Source of the DNA: Gracilaria domingensis
Taxonomy: Eukaryota; Rhodophyta; Florideophyceae; Gracilariales; Gracilariaceae
Direction: 5' to 3'
NCBI GenBank assembly: GCA_022539475.1
Contig: VCMS01000025.1
Span: 666,111-730,110, forward strand
Length of the DNA stretch: 64,000 nt
Below the pieces are notes generated by a model that was not told where the DNA came from, did not search any database, and worked only from the letters and a program-made list of their open reading frames with translations. Every line of letters begins with the position of its first letter. Within the stretch, counting starts at the first letter, position 1. Shown here piece after piece: positions 51,901 through 60,942 of this stretch. A program made the translations under genes and the position numbers.

Positions 51901-52700
51901 TCTCTGCTGGAACGTACGGTGTAACACATGTGCACTACTTCAGGGCATGTTTAAGAAATGTGTCATTCTTAAATGGCATCGGAGACGCAGATGATTCCTC
52001 TTCCTTACAATTACTCATTCTCTTCGCTTATCTCGAGAAACATGGCTTCAGGTATCTTACGAACAGCCGAGAAAAGGAAAGGCTTCGAGAAAAGTGGGTA
52101 TCAGAAGGATGCAGCGAGGAAGACGCAATGCGACGTGCAAAGGAAATTTTTGTTAGTGAATGGGATGTGGGTACCCAAGATTGGTGTTTAGATGTCAGAA
52201 GATATGTGGCAGATCTATCAAGGTCTTTGAATGAGCTGATACCACCTTCAGAGCATGTTGATAATCAAACTAAGAGAGTACGACACATAGTGTTCAAGTA
52301 CTGGTACCAAGCTGAGAAGAATGAATTGAGTCCCGACTTGGTTGGAGGTTGTAACGCTGATTCAGGCTTCACAAGTAACGGAGATTTATTACTAGAGCGA
52401 CAAGAAGACGTGAAAGCGATTGAGACGAAAATAAGGGAACTATTGGCTAAGTGCAAATGCAAAGGAACCTGCATTACAAGGCACTGTTCATGTGTCAAAC
52501 GAAACTTGAAGTGCATAGGGTGCGAGTGCCCGCGTTCGAAGTGCCAGAATAAGGTAACTGAAGATCCATTCATCGAGATGGTGGTCGACCGGGGCGGAGA
52601 CAGCTGTGACGAAAATGGTGGTATGGATAATGTGGAGGTTTCTTCGTCTGTGTTTCCGGAACGCTATGTCAAGAGGCTAGAATGCTATTTTGTGGATTGA
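48927..52700 (+). CDS. Second protein of the transposon-like element (GDQ, PIN-like core, CXC tail)
   Basis: A single 1257-residue frame from ATG 48927. Residues 31-41 are IVVAGDQPTYR and 73-85 are LIPFPGFFHIEKQ, followed by the conserved GLGLQELAKCCGLS helix; together these match the GDQ...PGDFH region of DUF6589-like transposon proteins. At about 931-945, LVSRDTDVTIILALAQ and at about 985-1000 AGCDFSAGTYGVTH look like the acidic strands of a PIN/FEN-like nuclease core. The C-terminal 1174-1205 (CKCKGTCITRHCSCVKRNLK ...) is a tesmin/TSO1-type CXC zinc motif, usually DNA-binding. No stop interrupts its length, so selection was recent. If D36 is the second acid of an RNase-H-like site, the first lies in the preceding protein. 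Confidence 0.65.
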   Translation: MSAADILTIHEKLGLLKQLLTPGEPGCPRHIVVAGDQPTYRMLVKIWRTSYLETKRDMLGSGNMVGLRTYEWLIPFPGFFHIEKQSLYPLCKEIFHGLGLQELAKCCGLSNSQVQNILHHGHARNNRALVFSICAALLIHTTDIVLAENPDVKDDIENIMREGKEHDSVETSKMTSELRTCTTESVTSVTISIGRILRKKVSSFFSSSGPNGRHIVTTGLFTCLLPVVGFHVLSRTGHSNVLDSFWLRLNNILHASGHIHYQQLYMFYGLLKGMMPRIVFRDLYTDKPGRMLARVPSYTAGNGSIYDSRGWTYVHLDEALEMMFVRMLKSFNVTLLPYLESAGAWLLPVSMARMQIRTICAASRVYKRVRENGDADEHITPLDNYDRAAAQTSTVREIVNLMRRKSFLSSEHRSCDRLKNVLGVPERELTDDEAQKLVLNIDQYGRKSVELHASSMFPDVFGPLSGEDVRIHLNKKRPKGEWTTTRRIPTIGNTILAQKQDGPSPKTKKAKDSRVALSERRHAFTKLMTSLTLAEHKSIESGDPNGAGHARHRWNILHSARYMLSPLADAYLSLGNTVRHANKSQLISALNLEFLRQDGNSVLSSIRRPTSSRKNVYYYYDYQMSQYISIMIDVMNHIWSRGTDGSRGNSMHAVTVLKMKQLLRPWFSGKRAECLKQLHLHIDDPSNVIKQESGEQGRRDYARDLCQDSKLKGEEELYKLGSLLPITVPWGTLLSSRISRDAISSLHLFCGAVAGLELADEYNRNIDIYLHGGCFSIRPACIGMIASELIPELAAKDETVEHPRGGEVLLMPKALVQNVEAKLDHHKDNGTSIDPHANDHAYETTLHLKSKEQMTNVTHLGQEAEFEDVLLQVPRNRPLVFSSAHGLHINDSYLTHGESETRFVAAFNTFVLPTIYESDLKESPGKSGCVLVSRDTDVTIILALAQCMRDMNVIHVLGDTVVDLDNLNETLRREGVSATMFASCYVTAGCDFSAGTYGVTHVHYFRACLRNVSFLNGIGDADDSSSLQLLILFAYLEKHGFRYLTNSREKERLREKWVSEGCSEEDAMRRAKEIFVSEWDVGTQDWCLDVRRYVADLSRSLNELIPPSEHVDNQTKRVRHIVFKYWYQAEKNELSPDLVGGCNADSGFTSNGDLLLERQEDVKAIETKIRELLAKCKCKGTCITRHCSCVKRNLKCIGCECPRSKCQNKVTEDPFIEMVVDRGGDSCDENGGMDNVEVSSSVFPERYVKRLECYFVD

Positions 52701-53071
52701 ATCGTTAAAAAATGTGCAAAGAATTGAATGTACGGCTATGTGCAAGCCAAAAAAAAAATTTTTTGGATACCATACTTTCATTTATTCAAGCAATACTACA
52801 GAACTTGTAGAATGAGTGAAAGCGGACATAATTGCTAATTCACCTCCATGACATGAAAGTTTTTGTACCTAGTATACTCAGACGGATTAGGTGGTAGCTC
52901 GATCTGGAAGCTACCAACGGCACTTGCATACTTGTCGATTGCAAATAAACACAAATAATGAATGTAAACTAACTCTGGCTAGTACAACATTCATGAAATG
53001 GTAGTTGCGCACATCCAATCCCCCAACGCTTTTCTACCTCCATCAACCCGGCAACTACTGTATCACCTCAA
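52701..53071. other. Right flank of the transposon-like element
   Basis: AT-rich, with an A run followed by a T run at 52750-52765. Possibly the element's 3' end and polyadenylation region. No terminal repeat identified. Confidence 0.4.
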
Positions 53072-53884
53072 TCAAAGTAAAGCACCTTCATCTCCTTCCT
53101 CTACCTCCACATCCGCGAATGATAGCGTACGAAATTCTTTCCCATCATCATTCTCAACCGTTTCCTCCTCATCCTCCACAACATCCTCCCAGCTCCACTT
53201 CTCCTCGTATCCAACAACACTGCTCCCTTTCCACACCGGCTTCGGAACAGTCCTGAACCCAACCCGTGTCCTCTTCTTACTATCCCCTTTTCCTTTCTTG
53301 TTCTCCACCTTCGGCTGAATTTCATCCTCTTCTACCCCCACACTTTTCGGTTGGATCGGCCTCTTCTCGCCAACCTTCCTCTTCAGACCTCTCTTCCTCA
53401 CCAATCCTCCCTCCATCACCTCATCCGCCCCAAAACTATCCGTCGCCGGTACAAAGTCTCTCGCATCCTCGTCCTCGCTTCCGATGCACACTCCTACCCC
53501 AACGCCGTTCACGATCTTCGTCTTCGGCGCCGGAGTTACCGGCGTTCCCTCCACACCCCCTACCCCGCCCTTCTTCCTCCCATTCACCTCCTTCGAGCTC
53601 CCCTCCAGATTCTCAATGCGTTTCATCATCTTCTTCTGCTCCTCTTTCATCCCCCTCAGTTCCCTTACCACGAACCCTGTCACCTTCTTCGTCAGTCGAC
53701 CCACGTTCTCTCCCATGCGCGTCCCCATCGCTCCGGCACACCCCAGCACTGCAGTGGCCCACCAGTCCAGCTCGTCCTTTTCTTCCTCCTCCTCGAACAC
53801 ACTCTTTAACTTCTTGTGCGACCGTACCCCTTCGTCCGACTCCCACGGCCACCTAATGTTCGAACGCGAATCGTCATCGCTCAT
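53072..53884 (-). CDS. Acidic coiled-coil protein, unknown
   Basis: A 270-residue intact frame beginning MSDDDSRSNIRWPWESDEG. A hydrophobic stretch (ELDWWATAVLGCAGAMG, about 38-54) is followed by a charged helix (RELRGMKEEQKKMMKRIENL), a basic nuclear-signal-like region (KRGLKRKVGEKR) and an acidic tail. I recognise no family. It is divergent from the membrane-protein genes at 54.5 kb and probably belongs to the same unclassified cluster. Confidence 0.5.
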   Translation of the reverse strand: MSDDDSRSNIRWPWESDEGVRSHKKLKSVFEEEEEKDELDWWATAVLGCAGAMGTRMGENVGRLTKKVTGFVVRELRGMKEEQKKMMKRIENLEGSSKEVNGRKKGGVGGVEGTPVTPAPKTKIVNGVGVGVCIGSEDEDARDFVPATDSFGADEVMEGGLVRKRGLKRKVGEKRPIQPKSVGVEEDEIQPKVENKKGKGDSKKRTRVGFRTVPKPVWKGSSVVGYEEKWSWEDVVEDEEETVENDDGKEFRTLSFADVEVEEGDEGALL

Positions 53885-54524
53885 GGTCGCGTTGGTAGAA
53901 GATCTGGTAGAAGAGCAAAAGGGATATCGAAAGAAGAGAAATCAGGGAAGCCGAAAAGAACAGAACTCGCTGATCGTTCCTTCGCAAACCGATCACGGTG
54001 TACCAAGGGTAGACGCTTTCGTCCCATGACACTGTAGTACCGCCGCACCCGCTCATATCCGTCCAACCTCTGCATCGCAATTATTTTCATATTTACTAGC
54101 ACAATTCTTCACTTTTGAACACTCTCTATGCTTCTCATTCTCCATGTTCTCCCAACCGTTGCGAGAAGGGCGTCCCGTTTCATACATGGTTCATGCCAGT
54201 AGTATATGAAATGAAATCCTACCACTACCATCATATCATGATTCTTCCGTCCTCTTCATCGCCCTACATTTTACTCTTCATGTACTCCTTCTCTTCATAG
54301 CTTTTCCATCACAGAAGCTAAGTTCGCCACTCGTTTATGAACACCTTCTTCACTTCAAATTTACAAGCCTTAAAGGAAACAAAACATAGATATAGCTCCT
54401 TCGATACACCTCTTTATAGGTAATACCTGCTCGTTTCGTTCTCAATAAATATATCTTCTCCTCGCCCCTTCTTTCTTCATTTCTTCTCCTCTTTCCTACC
54501 TACTCACAGGCAGCAGAGCTCACA
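53885..54524. other. Divergent intergenic region of the unclassified cluster
   Basis: About 640 bases, CT- and AT-rich. A TATA-like CTTTATAGG near 54412 lies about 110 bases before the ATG at 54525. Frames at 53.9-54.3 kb are not supported. Confidence 0.35.
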
Positions 54525-55223
54525 ATGGCCTTCCAAAACACCCACAAGGTATCGCATGTACAGCTTCGCAACCAAACTGCTCTCATACCTATCCATCTCA
54601 ACGCATTTCCCCATAGGACATACATCACCTTTGACGACTGCCTTCAACTGAAGTACAACGTTGACACCGGGGAAGCCACGGTTCGAGGAGTCCAGACCCT
54701 TTTATCCCCCGAACTGCTGGATGAACTCAGTGATGTTTATGACATACTTCACGAAGTTTCAATTCATGACCGAATCCTTGAACATCCTCCTTTCTTCCAC
54801 ACAATTGGGAATCTTTCAGAGCTACCCAACTACATGTCAGAGGCTCGGTCTTATTCACATAATCCCCTGAACATGCTCTCGCTATCCTCTCTCTTGGCAT
54901 TCTCCCTCTTCGTTTCAGTAGCCATAGGAGCTCTCTATGGGATTATAAAGCCTCTCACAACACACGCTCTTCTCTACGATCGTTCCTCCCGCCAAACACA
55001 ACTGGGATTCACCATCCTGTACAGCATGCTCGAAACTATGTTTCACATTATTCTGTTTGAATTGGCATTCTCTCTTCACGCCACAAGGTATGGTAGACTC
55101 GCATATGGTCCAATGACTCCGTCGCACACATCCAGCACCGTTTCGGCACTGAGGAATAAATACCTCGGCATGGGCATCGGTGGGCTTATCGTCCTCAACC
55201 TCTCTATCTTCGTCACCTATTAG
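54525..55223 (+). CDS. Membrane protein of the unclassified cluster
   Basis: A 232-residue protein. The first 110 residues are soluble (MAFQNTHKVSHVQLRNQ; TFDDCLQLKYNVDTGEATVR). Three membrane helices follow: SLSSLLAFSLFVSVAIGALY, the stretch FTILYSMLETMFHIILFELAF, and LGMGIGGLIVLNLSIFV near the end. I recognise no family. The next frame, also membrane-like, starts 24 bases downstream on the same strand. Confidence 0.5.
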   Translation: MAFQNTHKVSHVQLRNQTALIPIHLNAFPHRTYITFDDCLQLKYNVDTGEATVRGVQTLLSPELLDELSDVYDILHEVSIHDRILEHPPFFHTIGNLSELPNYMSEARSYSHNPLNMLSLSSLLAFSLFVSVAIGALYGIIKPLTTHALLYDRSSRQTQLGFTILYSMLETMFHIILFELAFSLHATRYGRLAYGPMTPSHTSSTVSALRNKYLGMGIGGLIVLNLSIFVTY

Positions 55224-55247
55224 CTCCGTCCTCCTCCAATCGATGTC

Positions 55248-55727
55248 ATGGATTCTCTCAAAACTGCATGTATTTCCTTCTTCCCCGGCGGTTTCTTCTT
55301 TGGCTTCTTCACCATTCTCATCAACACATTTGGGATCTATTTCTCTACAAAACATACGTTTAACAACATAGTTCCGCTCTCCAATCGGGTGGTATACCGG
55401 AGAAGAGGGCTAAATCCGTACTGCCGTTGTATTCTAAACTCGTTCCGGAAAGCTTTGTTCCTTCAGGATTTCCTGCTTTCTATCAGAGTTTTTCTGAACA
55501 GAGTGGTCCCAGTTTTCTTCGCACACACACTCTCCGAGTCTTTGGACCCCGAATCCTTTGGTTCGTACAGAGGTATCCCGCCCCTCCTCACAAACACCTT
55601 GTTCATTGTACTACTTGTATGCTCCGGAGTCGTCAAACACGCACCAAGAATCAACGCAAAGCGATACTTGTGCGCCATTGGTGAGCACCCTAGACCCCGG
55701 ACACAACATCTACTGCCTTCTGGCTGA
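55248..55727 (+). CDS. Second small membrane protein of the unclassified cluster
   Basis: A 159-residue frame with a hydrophobic start (CISFFPGGFFFGFFTILINT) and a second helix near residue 115 (PPLLTNTLFIVLLVCSGVV), basic between. No family recognised. It lies directly behind the 232-residue membrane protein, and its ATG context is weak, so it could be a remnant or a continuation of that gene. Confidence 0.35.
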   Translation: MDSLKTACISFFPGGFFFGFFTILINTFGIYFSTKHTFNNIVPLSNRVVYRRRGLNPYCRCILNSFRKALFLQDFLLSIRVFLNRVVPVFFAHTLSESLDPESFGSYRGIPPLLTNTLFIVLLVCSGVVKHAPRINAKRYLCAIGEHPRPRTQHLLPSG

Positions 55728-56004
55728 CGTATTCACCAAGTGTGAGACAAGTAGTATACGAACATAAGTACATAACTGATACATGTTTCAACTAAACAGA
55801 TTCTCTTCTCTACAAACATAGTTCCCACTTGTTCATGACGCTCTCCAGCATTGAAGTGTTTGGTATGGTATCCTATCCTACCCTTCAATCTTGGGTAGAG
55901 TCGTCTCTTCCACAATTCTTAAACTTTCTCTCGATTCACAAGATCATTTACTTCGAACTTATATTCGACACATAGATTACTACAAAGTTTCATCACATAT
56001 TCAC

Positions 56005-59000
56005 TCAGTCCTCTTCGCCATCCTCAAGATCGTTTTCAATCTCCTCCATTTCATAATTCTCATCTTCGTCATCTTCTTCATACTGTTCTTCCCCTTCCTC
56101 TACTATCACCTCATCATTCTTCTCCTCCAAATTCGACGGTTCTGGATTCTTCCTCTTCTCCTTCATACTAACCAGGTCTTCATTCTCCTTGAACTGAGGT
56201 CGAAAGTGTGGGTTAAGGTGTACCGCATCCGGGAGGTTGTATTTCTCAGGTACCATGTACATGTGGTAACGAAACAAGGGAATCTCGGGGAATCTTCCAT
56301 CCTCATTTGAAGCGCCTGCATGGAACACATCACCTCTTCCAATAAATATAGACTTAGGCGGAACAAAAACTTCCTCACAAACATCCCCCGTGCCAAACCT
56401 TCAAATGCCTTGGGAGTAACTGCGTAGTGTGTATGAGACCCTTCACATACCCAAATTGGAAACGACTCACTTCCGGACACCATCATAAAGTACCCCGGGT
56501 TCTTCTTTTCTTCCAGCTTATCCTCATTCGCCAAGGTCGGGAAATCCGTATGTAAGTGCTGCCGCTTGCATCCAACTGCAGTGCATAACACCCTCCCCCC
56601 GTCTTCGGCGCATACATCCTCTCGTTTTCCACCCTAATATCTTGTAAACCCATTAAAGCACATATCTGTCCCAGTCGGGCATCCAGTAAAGCTCTCTTCT
56701 TCACAAGCACATGTCTTTCTACGGCTGCCTCCATGTCATCCACTATGCCTCTTCTCGTAGTCATGTACCTCCCACCATCTGCGTTGATGATCGGTATCCA
56801 TGTGATTCGGTTCTCTGGTATCCTAAGGTCTGGAGCCCTCTCGAAGTCCCTTTGGAAGAAGTCCAGTAATTCTACACCAACATCCCCGTCAATGAGCTTG
56901 CTCAAACTCTCTGTCAGCTTCACCAACTCTCCATCCGATGCAAAGCCGTCCAGAATACAGAAACCTCTGTCTCGAAGCTCGACGTTCTTCTTCACAAAAT
57001 AGACATACGCAAGAGAGTCGTTCTTCAGTGCATCCCCCATAACGTCTTCTCGTCGACCTCCATGCCTCCCATTGCCGCGTTCAGGAGTTTATGGCCATGA
57101 TACGCTGCATGCCAAAAGACTGCATGGTGCACACTTTCAAAGTCCTTGGGCTCCAACAAGTGGCCTCGGTGTTGCTTCTGGAGATGTATCGCATCCATCC
57201 ACGGGTACACAGATTTAATGACATTCTCCACTCCAGTCGGCCACTTGCTTGGTAAGGTCTTCACCAACTTTAGCCACGAATCGTCACCTTCATATGCTAC
57301 TTCTTCAGCCTTCTTCAGACCTGGCGCCAACACCTGCGGTACTGTGTCATCGAACGGGTCAGTGTCCTCTGCCTGTGAGACCACAATTGGTACTCCATCT
57401 GAGTCTGTGTCGCTGCCAATGGATATCTGATGACTTTTCAACAAGTTTCTCACCCCCTTCGCACCAAGACTCCGCAGATGACTGATAACTTCATTGTGAA
57501 CAGATTGAATACCCTCCGTCCTTGACTTCTTCCGTTGATTAGGGTTCACGTCTCTCATTGCATTCCTTCGTCGACGGCTTCGTCTTGAACTCCTCATGCT
57601 TCTTGTCTTCGATGGCATATTCTCTTCACTTTCTACATCAGAGTCCTTAGAGCCCTTGCGCACTGCCGCTTTGGCCTTCCTACTTGCCGAACGTGTGGCC
57701 ATTCTCTGCGTTGTAGACTCGTCTACCGCTTTGGTCTCAGACTGTGTTTCAGTCGGCGTAGTACGAGTGGCAGGTTTCAACATATCCACCCCTAAACTCT
57801 TTGCCAGCTTATCACGAGCAATCCAGATTCTTCTCGAAATCCTTCCTTCCCAGAGCTTCTTATTCGAAGGTACATCAATTCGTGCTGCCTGTGTTGCAAG
57901 GTACTCACGAACGGTGCGCATTTCAAACTTTGTCACTTCCACCTTCATGGCATACGCTTCTTCCAATGTAACTTTCTTCTTCTTCGAAAGCTCCTCTGGC
58001 AAAGATTGAAGCCTCCTGCACAGATAAAGAAGTATTTGCGTACGTCTTCAAAACGACCCGTCAGTTTCGACACTCGCCTCCTGGAAAAGTATGCAACCAG
58101 AGCGTCGAGCGTGAAGTGGGTTGTATGCTCATCCATGGTAAAGAATTCATCACTTGATATACAAGAAATTCCAATCTCATGGTAGTCCCCACAAATCCGC
58201 TCCAAATTTTCCAGCAATCCAGGACTTCTCGCCACCTTCAACCCCATCTCTGCAAATCTTGCCAAATGCTTGATATTGTACTGGCCAATGATACCGCAAA
58301 CACTTAGTGCACCTGCGACAGAGGTCCTCGTCATCTTGCTCAAGTCCTTCTTCTCTTCCTCAACCAGGACCCTTATAAATGACACAATAGAATGCACTTT
58401 GTCAGCAAAACCCATAAGACGAGCTTGCTTCAATCCATCGTTTAGCACATTGCCAAGGCTCAAGATTTCCCTCGTGGTCATCTTCTGTCCATCTTTTCTC
58501 TTCCACAGCGAAACAGAAAGACCTCGACATAGATTCCTAATGTTGGGCATAGATTCACAGAGCTCTTTGAGTGCTACATAACGATGAGCTCCATCAATCA
58601 GCACACATTTCACTTTCAAGCGATTGTTCTGCACTATGTCCTTCTCGGACACATCCTGAGACAGAACAGCAACGCTCATGGTCCCAAGTGCCTGTAAGAA
58701 GCTTTTGCGTCCAATCTCTTCTTTCAGAGCCTCGACAGGATTCCGGAACAACCCTCTCACAGTCATTTCCGGAACTTGAATGAGCTCAATATCGACTTGA
58801 ACAGACACATACTCGTAATGATCTAAGTCAAATACCAAACTCGCTAAACTCGTATCGACATCATCAGGAGGTATCACATCACCTTCATCAAAGAGTTCAT
58901 TGACGTTGCTTCCAAGGCTTTCCTTCACTAGAACCACGTCTTCGTCTTCGTCTTCATCCACGTCAATCACTTCCATTGTCACTCCACTGCGATTTCCAGC

Positions 59001-59777
59001 CTGAGTAATAGCTTCCGCAGTGCTGTTCCTCGATGCTCCAGACTGCACAATCGTAGCAGTTTGTTTACGAAATGCCGATACAGCACTCTCTGGGGTCGTG
59101 GTCATCTTGAATTCTTGCATCTGCTTTCCACCACCGTGAACGTTCGATGGTGTTTTCAGCTTTGGTACTGGCGCTTGTTTCCCGCCTTGGGGTTTTTTTA
59201 GCATTCGACGGGGTTTTCACATGAGCCACTTTCATCTCCATTCGCTTTCGGGCACTGGATGGAGTTTTAGGTTCTACAACTCGCACCGTTTCCCAGCAGG
59301 GATGGCTTCTCAGGGGCGACGAATTTGGAACTCGGAGCACCCTTGTCTCCTTCATCAGCGCTTACGACGTCACCCACCTTAGACATTAAGTTCAGGTCCC
59401 AGGCGTAGAAACCGGGCCTGTTCATGTCCTTCAATGTCTTCGGAACAGAATCTTCATCGGTACACTTAAAGAGATAGGGATAGGGAGTGGTCAAGCTCAT
59501 GAGATATCTTCGCTCGCCATATACCAACTACATCTTCCCCTGGTTTTCCCTGCAGAGCATGTCCATGCATTTCCCTTCTGAACGTTGTCTTCCCTCCACC
59601 AGCGTCCACTTCAACGAGAACAGCTTTCCCAATCGCTGCTTTGTTCCCTCCTGCCCCTCCCAACAACAAGGTCACTTCTTCGCCTGGTGCGGGCTTCGAC
59701 TTCATAGCTGTGGATGCGTTCCCCGTCGCTGCGTTCGGTTCAGCAGTTCTGGTCCCGCTCCGAAGTTGTGGTGCCAT
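56005..59777 (-). pseudogene. Broken large gene: ParB-like domain plus 2-oxoglutarate dioxygenase fold
   Basis: A long minus-strand coding region, now split over several overlapping frames (about six breaks), starting near the ATG at 59777. In order: a basic/Ala-rich start, a short unknown segment, then a ParB/sulfiredoxin-like domain at about 58500-58800 (VKCVLIDGAHRYVALKEL), a Ser/Arg-rich basic linker at about 57500-57800, an unknown segment with KWPTGVENVIKSVYPWMDAI, and last a double-stranded beta-helix with the HxD pair (HTDF) and distal histidine (DVFHAG) of 2-oxoglutarate/Fe(II) dioxygenases, then an acidic tail. I treat it as a fossil since it may belong to a virus-like or mobile element. 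Whether the breaks are decay or assembly error cannot be told here. Confidence 0.6.
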
Positions 59778-60090
59778 GGTTCGTCGAGGCTTTCTCACCT
59801 TTCGAGAGCGTCTCATTTGACCTTTCCTCTTCTATCCTATGTATATGGTGCCAGTGTGTGTGATATACACGAGTCCTGGTGTTCTTCAAATCGTACGTTT
59901 GCTCCCGTGAAGTTGCAACCGCTCGTGTTCGAATCTCCGCCCTTTCTCGCGTGAGCACAATGGACGCAACCACTCACGTTCAAAACGGCTGCAATGCCCA
60001 CGTGAGCAGTGTGGGTACAGTTCCTGATGGTTATAAATGGTTGGATCAATGTCTGATTTCGTCCTGGTTGACCACTGTCCCGCCTTTCAT

Positions 60091-60662
60091 CATCTTTGAA
60101 CATCGCCCGAGCGCCGTGTGGGAACCGCGGTTCCGGCACGGCGCATCTGACGAAACGCCACGTGTATACCGCCGAAAGGACCCCCCCTGATGACCCCCCT
60201 GGAGGACCCCTTGCTGTCGTTTATGTGGGCAGTGACGTCGAATAAACGGGAGAGCGATGGAGACGCGGATGACACTTCGGACACATTGTGTAGCAAGCGT
60301 GGAAGACGGAGGGGAAGGGCTTGAGGAGGAGAGACGATGCGGTGGGAGCGGAGCAGCGCACGGAGGGCGGCGCCCATCGACGGGGCGTCACTTATTCACT
60401 GCCCATATAAACGCCAGCAACACCACCAGGTAGTGGTGGTGTGGGTGAGAACAGGTGTTTTGGTGCGCATTGTGTAGTAGAAGTGGTCTCCAGGGGGTCC
60501 TCAGGGGGGGTCGTTTCGGCGGTATACACGTGGCGTTTCGTCAGATGCGCCGTGCCGGAACCGCGGTTCGCCGAGTTCATAGACGAGATCATAGCTATGA
60601 TCTCGGCTATGAACTCGGCGAACCGCGGTTCCCACACCGCGCTCGGGCGATGTTCAAAGATG
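60091..60662. repeat. Inverted repeat pair (MITE-like)
   Basis: Left arm about 60091-60205 and right arm about 60488-60662 are reverse complements: CATCTTTGAACATCGCCCGA starts the left and its complement ends the right, and GACGAAACGCCACGTGTATA occurs in both. The right arm is longer because it contains the 76-bp palindrome at 60557. The interior (about 280 bases) has no gene. This looks like a non-autonomous element or an element terminus. Confidence 0.85.
60557..60632. repeat. 76-bp near-perfect palindrome inside the right arm
   Basis: The sequence runs from GGAACCGCGGTTCGCCGAG through the centre ATAGCTAT to its complement, with one mismatch (60583/60606). The left arm of the surrounding inverted repeat has only the GGAACCGCGGTTCC core at the same place, so the palindrome was inserted into, or expanded from, that 14-bp palindromic core. 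Confidence 0.92.
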
Positions 60663-60942
60663 TACGAACCCAGTGTTTTCTACGTTGGTTTTACATACTA
60701 GACATATAATGCACTGCACATACTGACGTGCCCCACCGGTTTGATGTGTTTAGATCCCTCTCTCGTCTCTCTATTTCATTACCCGCTCAGTTCTCGGTAA
60801 TCCGTCGCAACCGCGCTCTCCACCATTGTTTCCGACGCTTCCCGACGTTTCCGTCGCTTCCCACCCATTTAAACATCTCCGAAACTTCTACCGTTTCACA
60901 ATACTCGTTTACTTCGCGTCCTTTCTGATTCTCAGTTCTTAC

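Larger units (their letters stand above)
46545..52700 (+). mobile_element. Transposon-like element with two genes (zinc-ribbon/DNxD and GDQ/PIN/CXC)
   Basis: About 6.2 kb of AT-balanced coding DNA with two large same-strand, same-phase frames 27 bases apart, between the DHHC gene and an unrelated cluster. The paired motifs TVQLDNFDI (first frame) and VVAGDQPTY then IPFPGFFHIEK (second frame) are the ones I know from a little-studied class of transposon-like proteins in metazoa and fungi (DUF6589-like in the latter), which in metazoa also carry a DTDV nuclease-like core and a CXC tail. By analogy the D/D motifs could form an RNase-H-like transposase core; this is inference. Ends, target duplication and terminal repeats are not identified, so limits are those of the genes. 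Confidence 0.55.
59778..60942. other. Divergent intergenic region with nested inverted repeats
   Basis: About 1.2 kb between the two decayed genes of the cluster, dominated by the inverted repeat pair at 60091-60662. TATA-like TATAAACG at 60406 and TTATAAATGG near 60026 may be promoter elements of the flanking genes or of the repeat itself. Confidence 0.5.
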
